A stretch of DNA of 41,720 bases from QYOJ01 sp964642545 (GTDB lineage: Bacteria; Bacteroidota; Bacteroidia; Bacteroidales; FEN-979): the NCBI GenBank assembly GCA_964642545.1, contig CAZXQU010000024.1, forward strand, positions 1 to 41,720. The letters are read 5' to 3'. Within the stretch, counting starts at the first letter, position 1. Each line of letters opens with the position of its first letter. The notes below the pieces were generated by a model, which was not told the DNA's origin, searched no databases, and was given only the letters and a program-made list of their open reading frames with translations. Positions 13,653-22,189 of the stretch are shown here, piece by piece. Position numbers and translations under genes: made by a program.

Positions 13653-15871
13653 TTCATCAGGATCATTTTCTTCACCGACTGCTGCGAATCAACGTTCAGT
13701 TTGATAAGATATACCCCGGAGGGAATCTGCCCGGCAGCAAAATCATAGGTGTGGAAGCCAGCTGACAGAGTTTGGTTTACCAGGTGGTGCACCTCTTTCC
13801 CGGACAGATCGGTGATGGCTAACCTGACCATGCCTGATTCAGGGAGATAGAAAGAGATGGTGGTTTGTATGTTGAATGGATTGGGCGAATTCTGGAAGAG
13901 TTTTATATTCCTTGGCGGGGGCCCGATTTCAGCTATACCGGTTGCGTGGTTAAGTTCCTGCCTTAATGCATCGTTTTTCAACCTTATCTCTTCTGTTGTC
14001 ATGCCCGGCACGATTACGTCGTCGCGTACTTCACCAGTGGAGAAATCCACCAGATTTATTGATTCAATGGGATCATAGGTCAGGCAATAGAGTTCCCATT
14101 GATCAGGTTCAACTCCATGGGGATCTACGTACTTTACTATTTTCCAGTCGCCCGTGCAAAAAGCTCTCGAATTATTAGGTTGACGAACTGGCCCTTGCGT
14201 AAGCGGATTTCCAATGGAGATCACTGAATCAACTCTCTCAAGAAATAAATCGTAAGCGGCAATTCTCATGTCGCCTGGATTATTGAGGCCAAGTTCAGTA
14301 ACCATATCGTTACCAATAAATAAGACGCCTGTTCGCAGATTTCCATCGGGTCCTATAATCGGTCCTGTGTTTATCCCTTTGATATATGACGAAAGATCAG
14401 CACCGGGAAAAGGAATTGTGGCTGATTTGCCATGAATGGCTAGCATGTTGCGTCGCAAGGCCTCTTCATTTAACCCTGCGAGGCCTAACAGGGTTGGGGC
14501 GAGATCAATTGAACTTGTAGGTTGTAAGATCTCCCTTATTTCATTCGGATCTGAATTTACAAGTGGGGAAGAAACGATCATAGGCACTCTAACCGTCTCT
14601 TCATAGGCATTATGCCACTTCTGGATTATACCACCATGCGCTGTTGTCAGATCCCCATGATCTGACAGGAAGACCACGATTGTATTATTGTTCAGGCCAC
14701 TTTCATCAAGGGCCTGCAATATCCGTCGGATCTGAAGATCGGCAAGGTAATGGCAATAGTAAAAGAATTGAATGTAGCTTAGGGACCAAGCGTCATATTC
14801 TCCCTGGAGTTGAAATGGGTGAGGTGATGTGTATGGGAATCCTCCCACAATAAAGTTATTATCCCACGTTGCCCCAAAAGCAAGTCCCCATTTTAATGCA
14901 TAGTCCTGCTGACATAAGGGCTTGTCTACAAGAGATTCGGAATAGGTTGGGGGCAGAAAGCTGTTGTTCTGAGGGAAGCCATCGGGATTCAGGTCGACCT
15001 GGAAAATCTTTACTACGGTATCCCCGTTCACCACTTTGACCAGCGTATCTATACGGCTTTTAGTTCCCAGTGCAGGAATTGAAGGAGGGGGAGGATAATC
15101 TTTCCAGGGAACAACTCCGGCACCATTTGGTACTTGCCAGTTTGTCGGCCATGCGCTGATATCATGAGGGTTTACCAGGGAACAAACCGTGAACCATGGG
15201 ATGCTGGTAGTGTCCGTCCCCGCTGTATTGAGAAAATTCACCATATCATCGGTGAATCCGACATCACGAAATACCCCTAGATTACTTGCTGAGCCACCGT
15301 GAGGTTCAGGATAGGAGCTCTCCCAGTCAGAAAATCCCCAGGGATCAAGAAAATCAGGTGGCATGGCCTCAGAAACGTGCCATTTGCCAAAATAATGGGT
15401 GGTATAGCCTGCTGCACGAAACCAGTCACCTACCGTTGGTGGGCCAATGGAGTCGAGAAATGGAACATCATCGGGCGACTTGAATATCCCATCAGTATGA
15501 TCCACACCAGTAACCGTTGAGTACTGACCGGTCATAATACAGCACCTGCTGGGGACGGATGCAGCTGAGGCGATGTAATGCTTTTTTAGGACAACAGCGT
15601 TTTGTCGCAAGCGTAAAAAACCCGTAAAGAATTCAGTGTAGGAGTTTCCGGGAGAGAGTGGCCGAAAACCCAGGATCTCCTTAAGATCTTGGACAGCACC
15701 CTCATTGGGTCCATACCCCTCTTGTGGCGTGTGCATCTGATCTACCATGATCAACAGGATGTTGGGTGGTGTTTCCGTCTCGGGGGCAGGCGTGTAACGA
15801 AATCCGGTAAGCCCAGCAACAGCAAGGATTGCTGGTGGAATGGTGATATATTTTGAGGGAATTTTTTTCAT
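13649..15871 (-). CDS. Secreted serine-type sulfatase with T9SS sorting domain
   Basis: From the ATG at 15871 the product has 740 residues. It has an N-terminal hydrophobic signal (about 5-25), then PNILLIMVDQMHTP with the metal-binding Asp. The formylglycine site is SVPSRCCIMTG, with Ser in place of Cys, so activation needs an anSME-type enzyme such as the one encoded opposite. FLSDHGDLTTAHGG supplies further metal ligands. The last about 80 residues form a type A T9SS sorting domain (SPNPFN, SGVYLIKL, KKMILMK), so the enzyme should go to the surface or be released. A longer in-frame start at 15955 precedes the promoter and is rejected. The substrate is a sulfate ester; which one cannot be read. 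Confidence 0.92.
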   Translation of the reverse strand: MKKIPSKYITIPPAILAVAGLTGFRYTPAPETETPPNILLIMVDQMHTPQEGYGPNEGAVQDLKEILGFRPLSPGNSYTEFFTGFLRLRQNAVVLKKHYIASAASVPSRCCIMTGQYSTVTGVDHTDGIFKSPDDVPFLDSIGPPTVGDWFRAAGYTTHYFGKWHVSEAMPPDFLDPWGFSDWESSYPEPHGGSASNLGVFRDVGFTDDMVNFLNTAGTDTTSIPWFTVCSLVNPHDISAWPTNWQVPNGAGVVPWKDYPPPPSIPALGTKSRIDTLVKVVNGDTVVKIFQVDLNPDGFPQNNSFLPPTYSESLVDKPLCQQDYALKWGLAFGATWDNNFIVGGFPYTSPHPFQLQGEYDAWSLSYIQFFYYCHYLADLQIRRILQALDESGLNNNTIVVFLSDHGDLTTAHGGIIQKWHNAYEETVRVPMIVSSPLVNSDPNEIREILQPTSSIDLAPTLLGLAGLNEEALRRNMLAIHGKSATIPFPGADLSSYIKGINTGPIIGPDGNLRTGVLFIGNDMVTELGLNNPGDMRIAAYDLFLERVDSVISIGNPLTQGPVRQPNNSRAFCTGDWKIVKYVDPHGVEPDQWELYCLTYDPIESINLVDFSTGEVRDDVIVPGMTTEEIRLKNDALRQELNHATGIAEIGPPPRNIKLFQNSPNPFNIQTTISFYLPESGMVRLAITDLSGKEVHHLVNQTLSAGFHTYDFAAGQIPSGVYLIKLNVDSQQSVKKMILMK

Positions 15872-15924
15872 GATGTTTATAGACTTACATTCGAAATACC
15901 CTTTTGAGATGATTTGCTTTTTAG

Positions 15925-15955
15925 CAAATGTAGATATAAAAACGTTATCGTTCAA
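15925..15955 (-). promoter_or_regulatory. Sulfatase promoter (TTG, 20 nt, TACATTTG)
   Basis: On the minus strand TTG (15953-15955) is followed after 20 nt by TACATTTG (15925-15932). The leader is about 45-50 nt. It rules out the longer sulfatase ORF. Confidence 0.7.
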
Positions 15956-16452
15956 CTATGTGGAATTTCTTTGACATGCCATATCCTTAATAAAATGAAC
16001 CACTTTAATAAAATCTATAAGTACGGGAAAGTTAGATATTTCGTCAGAGTAGGATACGAAGACAAAATTGCGAAAACTGTTTCACTTTTTTTTTGGTTGT
16101 GGTACTGATTGTGGTTTGATTATTTTGCACACAAATCAAGGGAAAATATTGCCTAATTGTCTCATAGGTTGGTACTTGTACTTAACTGTATATTGTATTA
16201 GTAGTGGGAGATTGCGTGGTGCTTTCCTGTCAAACCGAGATGAAGCTTGAGCGGACTACAATCCCGATATTTAGTACTTCCTCTGCCATTACTTGTACAA
16301 ATATTACCCTTTCGGGTATAGATATACCAGTTCTTACTAGTCTAACACTTAGTCGCTATCCAGTTATTGAAAGTATTTCTTCAATACAATATGACACAAG
16401 GCAGATTGTGAATGTTGAGCTATGATACAGATATCTTTAGTATTCTCAATTA
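15956..16452. other. AT-rich stretch with no gene recognised
   Basis: About 500 bp of lower GC than its surroundings. Short plus-strand ORFs (for example 16204-16425) have no recognisable domain or start context. One of them contains a VLSC lipobox-like string, but nothing else supports it. It may be a decayed region. Confidence 0.5.
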
Positions 16453-16554
16453 TCAGAAAAACAATGTATAGAGATAGATCCCTACCAATGAAAGAAAGAA
16501 AACCATGATGCCGATTTTCTTGATTTTATACATGTAGTATTGTCTAAAAGTCAT
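16453..16554 (-). CDS. Possible 33-residue single-pass membrane peptide
   Basis: A minus-strand ORF starts with ATG at 16554, 13 nt after the stop of the DUF6132-like gene. It encodes a basic N-terminus (MTFRQYYMYKIKKI) followed by one hydrophobic helix (GIMVFFLSLVGIYLYTLFF). The position in line with the preceding gene and the positive-inside pattern support a real small protein. No homology claim is possible. Confidence 0.4.
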   Translation of the reverse strand: MTFRQYYMYKIKKIGIMVFFLSLVGIYLYTLFF

Positions 16555-16567
16555 ACGGCCTGAGAGA

Positions 16568-16813
16568 TTAGCATTTGTTGCGGGCACAGGGACTACTGAC
16601 TAGGAAAAAGCCGAAGCCGGCACCAAGGAACGTGGATGTATAGGGATTGCTTGTAATGGCGCAGGATCCGGAGGTGCATCCAATGAAATGATAATACAGA
16701 TACCCGGCAATCGCCCCGAATACAATACCCAGGAATGGTTTGATAAATGCGGAAGATGTCAGGAAGCCTTTGATGGCAGTATATCTCTTATTCGGCTCAG
16801 TTGATTCGTTCAT
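16568..16813 (-). CDS. DUF6132-like small membrane protein
   Basis: The product has 81 residues. After a polar N-terminus there is a membrane segment (about 27-43), the motif IGCTSGSCAITSNPY with two Cys, then a Gly-rich second membrane segment. The GCxSGxC(A/P)ITSNP motif is what I know from the Bacteroidota DUF6132 family, of unknown function. The C-terminus (SSPCARNKC) adds two more Cys, which is unusual. TACCTTTG at 16833-16840 gives a leader of about 15-20 nt. Confidence 0.75.
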   Translation of the reverse strand: MNESTEPNKRYTAIKGFLTSSAFIKPFLGIVFGAIAGYLYYHFIGCTSGSCAITSNPYTSTFLGAGFGFFLVSSPCARNKC

Positions 16814-16832
16814 ACCTTTCTATTTTGCAGTA

Positions 16833-16840
16833 CAAAGGTA
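16833..16840 (-). promoter_or_regulatory. TAnnTTTG -7 element for the DUF6132-like gene
   Basis: The minus-strand sequence is TACCTTTG, 19 nt before the ATG at 16813. Confidence 0.65.
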
Positions 16841-16915
16841 TTAAAAATCATGAAACAAATCGCATAAATATCACTAATAAAAACAAGTGAACAACTTTTC
16901 GCTGGTGAAACCGGC

Positions 16916-17247
16916 TCATTGCCGATTGATCCAGTCGGGGGTATAGGGGTCATATTTTTTCTTCAGCTTATCCGGCAGGTTGCTGTATTTCCCGATTTTC
17001 TACCCGCAGAGGGGAGAGCCGCACAGGCGCTTCATCTCCCAGTCGTTTGCAATGATCATGTAATAGTCAAAGTTGATCTCCACCCCCTTGGGGGCCGTAA
17101 TATCCTCGCCCAAAAAAGTCCTCTCAATATATGGCATCACCCTAAGCGCAACAGCCTGTTCGTCTATTAGGATATTGAACTTCTCATAAAGTTCTTTCAA
17201 CACATCGGTGCTGAAAGCATACAGTTGTGTTTAGAAGTTGTAGCCAT
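16916..17247 (-). pseudogene. Broken gene of unknown family (frameshift plus in-frame stop)
   Basis: Reading from an ATG at 17247 (MATTSK) the frame is lost within about 20 nt. One frame over, protein-like sequence runs on (TQLYAFSTDVLKELYEKF, then FDYYMIIANDWEMKRL), hits TAG at 17000-17002, and continues in the same frame (KIGKYSNLPDKLKKKYDPY, then DWINRQ) to a stop at 16916-16918. The total length of 332 bp is not a multiple of 3. The simplest reading is one gene of about 110 codons with two lesions. I do not recognise the family. It lies 9 bp after the 167-residue gene, in the same presumed operon. Confidence 0.6.
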
Positions 17248-17256
17248 CTCGAAAAC

Positions 17257-17760
17257 TTACTGTCCAAAAAAACTGGAAATATCAAACCAGAATTCTCTGA
17301 TACAATATTGGCTCAGTTCAACATTTCTAGCCATAAACCGCTCTTTATCAAAATCGGGCATGTGACCATTTTCTTTCCACTCTTTCCTTCGGCTCTTCCA
17401 GGCCTCAAAAAAGAGAGCAGTTATCTCAACCGTCAGCTTATCAAAAAACCGATCCTCATCCTGTACTAACTCTTGATGAATGGTTTTCCAATGGATACTT
17501 CGATAGGTATTCTTTTCATCTTGCAGGTAATCAAATTCTAAAACATTGCGTTTTTCGACAAGAATATATTCCAGGCCAACACCATCAAATGGTGATCCCT
17601 TTGGGACCATAGGGTCATTTTTATCAATTATGATTGCATCCTCTTTGAAATAACCCCATCCTCCTTTTATAGGCATCTCCTCATTTGGGAAAGTATACGA
17701 TGCCAATACCTCTCTCAATGAGGGATGGTGTTTAACTGGGTTTACAATCATCTCTTTCAT
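17257..17760 (-). CDS. Hypothetical protein, 167 residues
   Basis: This is a soluble, charged and aromatic-rich protein with no signal peptide, membrane segment or motif I recognise. Segments include LREVLASYTFPNEEMPI and FDGVGLEYILVEKRNV, with a C-terminal helical part rich in Trp and Phe. It starts 18 bp after the DUF1295 gene stop on the same strand and is followed 9 bp later by the broken gene at 16916-17247, so the three look like one operon. Codon use looks ordinary. Confidence 0.7.
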   Translation of the reverse strand: MKEMIVNPVKHHPSLREVLASYTFPNEEMPIKGGWGYFKEDAIIIDKNDPMVPKGSPFDGVGLEYILVEKRNVLEFDYLQDEKNTYRSIHWKTIHQELVQDEDRFFDKLTVEITALFFEAWKSRRKEWKENGHMPDFDKERFMARNVELSQYCIREFWFDISSFFGQ

Positions 17761-17778
17761 GGCTCCGGGTTCAAATTT

Positions 17779-18717
17779 TTATTTTCTTACCGATTTGCGG
17801 CCAAATGGGAAAAAACGGTGGACCTTTTTTTGATAAGCAGTATAATCAGGGTATTTTTCTGCACTGATCTCTTCACTGAAACTGGAGCTGCCCTGAAACA
17901 AGACAATCAGCAACAGGCAGCCTGCAATACTCCAGTTCAGCCACTGCCCACTGGTGGCTATACTGAAAAGATAAAAACAGACCCAGATGGCCTGCTCGGC
18001 GAAATAATTCGGATGGCGGCTATACGCCCACAACCCTTTGTCTAAAAATCCCTTTTTGTAATCGCCAGAAAGATCTTCAGTGACTTTGATCTTTGCCCAT
18101 TTCTTACTCTGATAGTTCCAGTGCTGGATGTCGGCAATCGTTTCATACGTTATAAAAAAGAGCATCAGTCCTGCTGCGATATAATCTAAGAGACCCAGTG
18201 GGACCGACAGGTACTGAAGTGCCACAATCGCAGGCAGCGTAAAAAGCAGGATCAGGATATTCTGGTATCCGGAGATGAAGAAGAGGTTGAATAGCGTCCA
18301 TTTCCAACGAGGATTGAATTCAGGTTTCTTACGCAGGACCTCCCATCGGTAATCCTCCTCGCCGGTCCAGAAGGCCCACTGGTAAGCTCCTTTTAGTGCG
18401 AAATTAGCTGTGAGCCGAATGCCCCAAATGGTAACCAGTGTGCTCATCAACACCAGTCGCGGTGCATAATCTCCATAACTTGCGACTACCCAGGTATAAA
18501 TAATTGGGAGGATACTCCAAAGCTTATCTACCTGGCTGTTGTTGTTGGTGAGTTCGCCAACAATGAAGGAGTAGGCAATGACTATGGCCAGGATGAACAC
18601 CAGTATGGAAATTGTCTGCCACTCAAGCGGGCCGGGCGAGGTGCCGAAGAAGTAACTGAAAGCCGGAACAGCCAGCAGGGTGATTCCAAGCAGAATAGCG
18701 GTAGTGACGATTTTCAT
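17779..18717 (-). CDS. DUF1295/steroid 5-alpha-reductase-like membrane protein
   Basis: The product has 312 residues with about eight or nine membrane segments. The C-terminal signature is WAYSRHPNYFAEQAIWVCF followed by LFQGSSSFSEEISAEKYPDY and YQKKVHRFFP. This matches DUF1295, related to 3-oxo-5-alpha-steroid 4-dehydrogenases and isoprenylcysteine methyltransferases, where the RHPNY region binds the nucleotide cofactor. The substrate is unknown, probably a lipid. A small secreted-type ORF lies upstream and a hypothetical gene follows 18 bp downstream. Confidence 0.87.
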   Translation of the reverse strand: MKIVTTAILLGITLLAVPAFSYFFGTSPGPLEWQTISILVFILAIVIAYSFIVGELTNNNSQVDKLWSILPIIYTWVVASYGDYAPRLVLMSTLVTIWGIRLTANFALKGAYQWAFWTGEEDYRWEVLRKKPEFNPRWKWTLFNLFFISGYQNILILLFTLPAIVALQYLSVPLGLLDYIAAGLMLFFITYETIADIQHWNYQSKKWAKIKVTEDLSGDYKKGFLDKGLWAYSRHPNYFAEQAIWVCFYLFSIATSGQWLNWSIAGCLLLIVLFQGSSSFSEEISAEKYPDYTAYQKKVHRFFPFGRKSVRK

Positions 18718-18762
18718 GATTGATGGTTAAATTTATATATCACAATTCTATTTGTGCAACGA

Positions 18763-18906
18763 TCAATTATCAGCAGATCCTATCAAATACCCGGCTGCTG
18801 ATAAGGCAATCTCAACGGCTTCAGAAAATCCAAGTGAGTCTGGTTCATACCTCTCAACGGCATCAACGGCATCATGAGAATAATCACAGGAATATGTGTT
18901 TTTCAT
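18763..18906 (-). CDS. Possible 47-residue acidic protein or frameshifted 3' end
   Basis: From ATG at 18906 the ORF reads MKNTYSCDYSHDAVDAVE and later GFSEAVEIALSAAGYLIG. It is acidic, and its codons look like those of the neighbouring genes. It overlaps the end of the 18884-19075 ORF by 23 bp in another frame. Either it is a coupled small gene or the two are one gene split by a frameshift. No family recognised. Confidence 0.3.
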   Translation of the reverse strand: MKNTYSCDYSHDAVDAVERYEPDSLGFSEAVEIALSAAGYLIGSADN

Positions 18907-19075
18907 GTCCAGGGGAAGAAAGATCTTTTGGGATAGAAACTCCGAGTATGGCAGCGCCGGGTTCTTCCGGCGAAAGCTTGCTGTCCAGACCAGCCATGTT
19001 GAAGGAATTTTGTGCGAAAACTAATAAAGGCAGGCAAGAAGCAATCAGGAGAATACCCAAAAAATACTGTTTCAC
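18884..19075 (-). CDS. Possible small secreted protein (GTG start)
   Basis: From GTG at 19075 the ORF gives 63 residues: VKQYFLGILLIASCLPLLVFA is a good Sec signal peptide, followed by about 40 residues (QNSFNMAGLDSKLSPEEPG). The longer ORF to 19105 would place extra residues before the signal. No clear TAnnTTTG element is found. The mature part is short and of unknown function; the overlapping 47-residue ORF may be its displaced C-terminus. Confidence 0.4.
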   Translation of the reverse strand: MKQYFLGILLIASCLPLLVFAQNSFNMAGLDSKLSPEEPGAAILGVSIPKDLSSPGHEKHIFL

Positions 19076-19134
19076 AAGGTTGGTTTTAATATAAACACAC
19101 GTCAATTTTGTCGATAAAATTAAATAAAAGGCGT

Positions 19135-19142
19135 TATCTTTG
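19135..19142 (+). promoter_or_regulatory. TAnnTTTG -7 element for the Pro/Lys-rich secreted protein
   Basis: TATCTTTG lies 17 nt before the ATG at 19160. Confidence 0.65.
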
Positions 19143-19159
19143 GGTAAAAAATCTCAGCT

Positions 19160-19498
19160 ATGAAAACCACACTCATTGGAATTGCCGTCTCATTATTCCT
19201 TGTCTTTAGCCCCGTTTTGGATACGGTCAAGGCAGCGACCCTGAACGGACCGGAGATCCAGAAACCTCAATCTCCGCCTAAACCGAAGTCACCTCCTACA
19301 CCTAAACCCCCACAGAAGCCTACGGTGAGCAAATCGAAGGCAACACCTACGGCTAAAGCCCCAAAGAAACATGCGGTGAGCAAACCGAAGGCACCTCCTA
19401 CACCTAAATCCCCACCTACTCCTAAAACCTCCTCCAAATCAAAAACTCCCCCTAAACCCGGTGTAAAAACCCCACCTAAACCACCTTCACCCAAATAA
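19160..19498 (+). CDS. Secreted proline/lysine-rich low-complexity protein
   Basis: The product has 112 residues. A Sec signal peptide (about 1-25, ending VKA or VKAA) is followed by a mature chain almost wholly of Pro, Lys, Thr, Ser and Ala in PPKPKSPPTPK-type repeats. The mature part is strongly basic and should be extended, like a polyproline linker with no fold. Two longer near-repeats are visible (VSKSKATPTAKAPKKHA and VSKPKAPPTPKSPP). It may bind acidic polymers or cell wall, but that is inference from composition. It lies upstream of nqrA on the same strand. Confidence 0.7.
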   Translation: MKTTLIGIAVSLFLVFSPVLDTVKAATLNGPEIQKPQSPPKPKSPPTPKPPQKPTVSKSKATPTAKAPKKHAVSKPKAPPTPKSPPTPKTSSKSKTPPKPGVKTPPKPPSPK

Positions 19499-19634
19499 TC
19501 TAACCGGCATACTTGGTGAATGGGGAACACGGGTAACCGAGCTGGAATAGTTGTACTTGAATGAACAGATTCTAAAAGTTCACGATTTTTTTCGTAAACT
19601 TGCACCCTCTTTTTTATTTAGATATGTAAGTATA

Positions 19635-20984
19635 ATGTCTGGAATGATTAAAGTTAAAAAAGGTCTTGATATTCAGCTTGTTGGTGAGGCTGAGAAACAC
19701 ATCATCAATATCTCTTCCGAAGCATATGCTTCCAAGCCTACCGATTTTATGGGTGTTAGTCCGAAGGTTCTTGTCCAGGAAGGTGAGCATGTTAAGGCTG
19801 GAACACCCCTGTTCCTTGATAAACACAGGGAGCAGATCATCTTTACGGCACCCATAAGTGGAACGGTGAAAGAGATTCGCCGGGGTGCCAAACGGCTTCT
19901 GAAGGAGATCATCATTGAACCTGGCAAAACCGTCGAGTATATTGACTTTGGCAAAGCTGATCCCAATGCGCTAACGCGTGAGCAGATTGTTGAAAAGATG
20001 TTGAAAAGCGGGGTATGGCCTGTAATCAGGCAGCGGCCCTATAGTGTCATCGCCCGGCCTGATGAGGATCCCAAAGCAATTTTTATATCTGCTTTCGACA
20101 CCAGCCCCCTCGCACCCGATTACAATTTTATCATAAAGGATCAGGCCGATGCCTTCCAAACAGGAATCGACGCATTGAGAAAACTGACAACCGGCAAGGT
20201 GCATTTGAATATCCCTGACACTCCTGGAACATCTGAGATTTTCCTGAAAACCAAAGGGGTGGTCGATAATCGTTTCAGCGGCCCTCATCCTGCAGGCAAT
20301 ATCAGCACCCAGGTTAGTCGGCTTGACCCAATAAATAAAGGGGATGTGATCTGGTACCTGCGGCCTCAGGAAGTATTCACGATTGGTCGGTTATTCCTTT
20401 CGGGTACTTATGATGCAACGAAGATCTATGCCCTGACCGGTTCGATGGTTAAAAAACCGGCCTACTACAAAACCCTGGCAGGTGCTTCCATTTTGAAGAT
20501 GGTCGTTGGCAATATTGAAGAGGGTAGCCCCCGTTACATCAGCGGGAATGTGCTCACGGGCACCAAAATTGCCAGGGACGGCTTCGCCGGGTTTTACGAT
20601 TCTCAAATCACTGTGATCCCTGAAGGTGACTATTTTGAATTTTTCGGATGGGCCACAATGGGATTGAATAAATTTAGCTTCTCAAAACAGTTTTTCTCCT
20701 GGCTACAACCAAGGAAGAGGTATAAACTCGATACCAACCTTCATGGTGGGGAAAGGGCTTTCGTTATGACAGGACAGTACGAGAAGGTTTTTCCATTCGA
20801 AATCTATCCTATGCAATTGATCAAAGCCATCCTTGTTGAGGATATTGAATTGATGGAAAACCTGGGTATCTATGAGATCGACAGCGAGGATTTTGCCCTA
20901 ATTGAGTTCATTGATACGTCAAAAATAGAGATCCAGACTCTTGTAAAAGACGGGCTGAAACTGATGCGGAAAGAAACGACTTAA
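19635..20984 (+). CDS. nqrA: Na+-translocating NADH:quinone oxidoreductase subunit A
   Basis: From the ATG at 19635 (MSGMIKVKKGLDIQLVG) the product has 449 residues, the usual NqrA length; the in-frame extension to 19551 lacks support. It contains the Rnf/Nqr barrel-sandwich hybrid part (GTPLFLDKHREQIIFTAPISG), GPHPAGN and ISGNVLTGTKI. NqrA is the cytoplasmic, quinone-site-associated subunit of the Na+ pump. It is the first gene of a tightly spaced operon nqrABCDEF-apbE. A weak TAAACTTG (19595-19602) is the only promoter candidate seen. Confidence 0.95.
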   Translation: MSGMIKVKKGLDIQLVGEAEKHIINISSEAYASKPTDFMGVSPKVLVQEGEHVKAGTPLFLDKHREQIIFTAPISGTVKEIRRGAKRLLKEIIIEPGKTVEYIDFGKADPNALTREQIVEKMLKSGVWPVIRQRPYSVIARPDEDPKAIFISAFDTSPLAPDYNFIIKDQADAFQTGIDALRKLTTGKVHLNIPDTPGTSEIFLKTKGVVDNRFSGPHPAGNISTQVSRLDPINKGDVIWYLRPQEVFTIGRLFLSGTYDATKIYALTGSMVKKPAYYKTLAGASILKMVVGNIEEGSPRYISGNVLTGTKIARDGFAGFYDSQITVIPEGDYFEFFGWATMGLNKFSFSKQFFSWLQPRKRYKLDTNLHGGERAFVMTGQYEKVFPFEIYPMQLIKAILVEDIELMENLGIYEIDSEDFALIEFIDTSKIEIQTLVKDGLKLMRKETT

Positions 20985-21009
20985 TACATTATACTAATTA
21001 CCATTTGTA

Positions 21010-22161
21010 ATGAAAGGAGTGAGACGATATCTCGACAAGATCAAACCAAATTTTGAGAAAGGAGGAAAGTTTGCAAAGCTTCATTCAACATTTGAAGCTT
21101 TTGAGTCGTTCCTTTTTGTCCCAGACAAGGTGACTTTTGCCGGGAGCCATATACGCGATGCTGTAGACCTGAAACGCACCATGATCTTCGTTGTAATTGG
21201 CTTGATGCCTGCATTGCTTTTTGGAATGTGGAATGTCGGGTATCAGCATTTCATCGCCAGCGGGCTGGAGGCAACCTTCTGGCAAAATTTCTGGTTTGGA
21301 TTTTGGCAAGTGTTGCCTATCATTGTTGTGTCCTATGTGACCGGCCTTGCCATTGAATTTGGATTCGCGCAGGCGAGGGGGCACGAGGTAAATGAAGGAT
21401 TTCTGGTTACAGGGATGTTGATCCCACTGATCATGCCGCCGGATGTCCCATTATGGATGGTAGCTTTATCTACCGCTTTTGCCGTGATCTTCGCGAAAGA
21501 GGTATTTGGCGGAACCGGAATGAACATCCTCAACCCAGCTCTTACTGCCAGGGCATTCCTGTTTTTTGCCTACCCCAAGGATATGTCGGGCGACAAGGTT
21601 TGGATCGTTGAAAAAGCCGATGCCTTTTCGGGAGCTACCCCCCTGGGAGATGCCATGATCGGACATGTTGACAAGATTCCGAGCCCCATGGATATGTTTC
21701 TGGGATTCATCCCCGGATCTATCGGTGAAACGTCTACCCTGGCAATTATCATCGGCGCCATCATCTTGCTTGCAACCGGTGTGGCCAGTTGGCGGATCAT
21801 GCTATCTGTAACGGTTGGTGGTCTCCTGATGGGATTGATATTCAACCTGGTTGCAGTAAATGATTATATGCAAATTCCTGCCTGGGAGCACCTCATCATG
21901 GGAGGGTTTGCTTTTGGTGCGGTATTCATGGCTACAGATCCGGTTACTGCCACACAAACAATCAAAGGACAATATATATACGGCTTCCTTATCGGCTTCC
22001 TTGCCATCCTGGTCAGGGTATTTAACCCGGCTTACCCGGAAGGCATGATGCTCGCCATTCTCTTTATGAATGTCTTTTCACCTCTTATCGATCACTATGT
22101 CATCCAGGCAAATATCAGTATGAGGAGAAAACGATGGCAGAAAGCGCGTGTGAATCTATAA
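21010..22161 (+). CDS. nqrB: Na+-NQR subunit B
   Basis: The product has 383 residues with a long cytoplasmic N-terminus and about ten membrane segments. FSGATPLGDA carries Thr at about residue 210, the expected covalent FMN attachment site (SGAT motif). NqrB also holds the riboflavin/quinone region and the main Na+ path. The 25-bp gap to nqrA fits an operon. Flavinylation by the ApbE encoded at the end of the operon is expected from the family. Confidence 0.96.
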   Translation: MKGVRRYLDKIKPNFEKGGKFAKLHSTFEAFESFLFVPDKVTFAGSHIRDAVDLKRTMIFVVIGLMPALLFGMWNVGYQHFIASGLEATFWQNFWFGFWQVLPIIVVSYVTGLAIEFGFAQARGHEVNEGFLVTGMLIPLIMPPDVPLWMVALSTAFAVIFAKEVFGGTGMNILNPALTARAFLFFAYPKDMSGDKVWIVEKADAFSGATPLGDAMIGHVDKIPSPMDMFLGFIPGSIGETSTLAIIIGAIILLATGVASWRIMLSVTVGGLLMGLIFNLVAVNDYMQIPAWEHLIMGGFAFGAVFMATDPVTATQTIKGQYIYGFLIGFLAILVRVFNPAYPEGMMLAILFMNVFSPLIDHYVIQANISMRRKRWQKARVNL

Positions 22162-22189
22162 TTGAAAAACATCAAAAAGCAATTATCGA

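Noticed and set aside
16204..16425. Plus-strand ORF with a VLSC lipobox-like string
   Set aside because: No signal helix of normal length, no promoter, no domain, and it lies in an AT-rich stretch without other coding signs.
19267..19605. Long Gly/Val-rich minus-strand ORF
   Set aside because: It is the antisense shadow of the Pro/Lys repeat protein; codon bias of the repeats keeps the opposite frame open.
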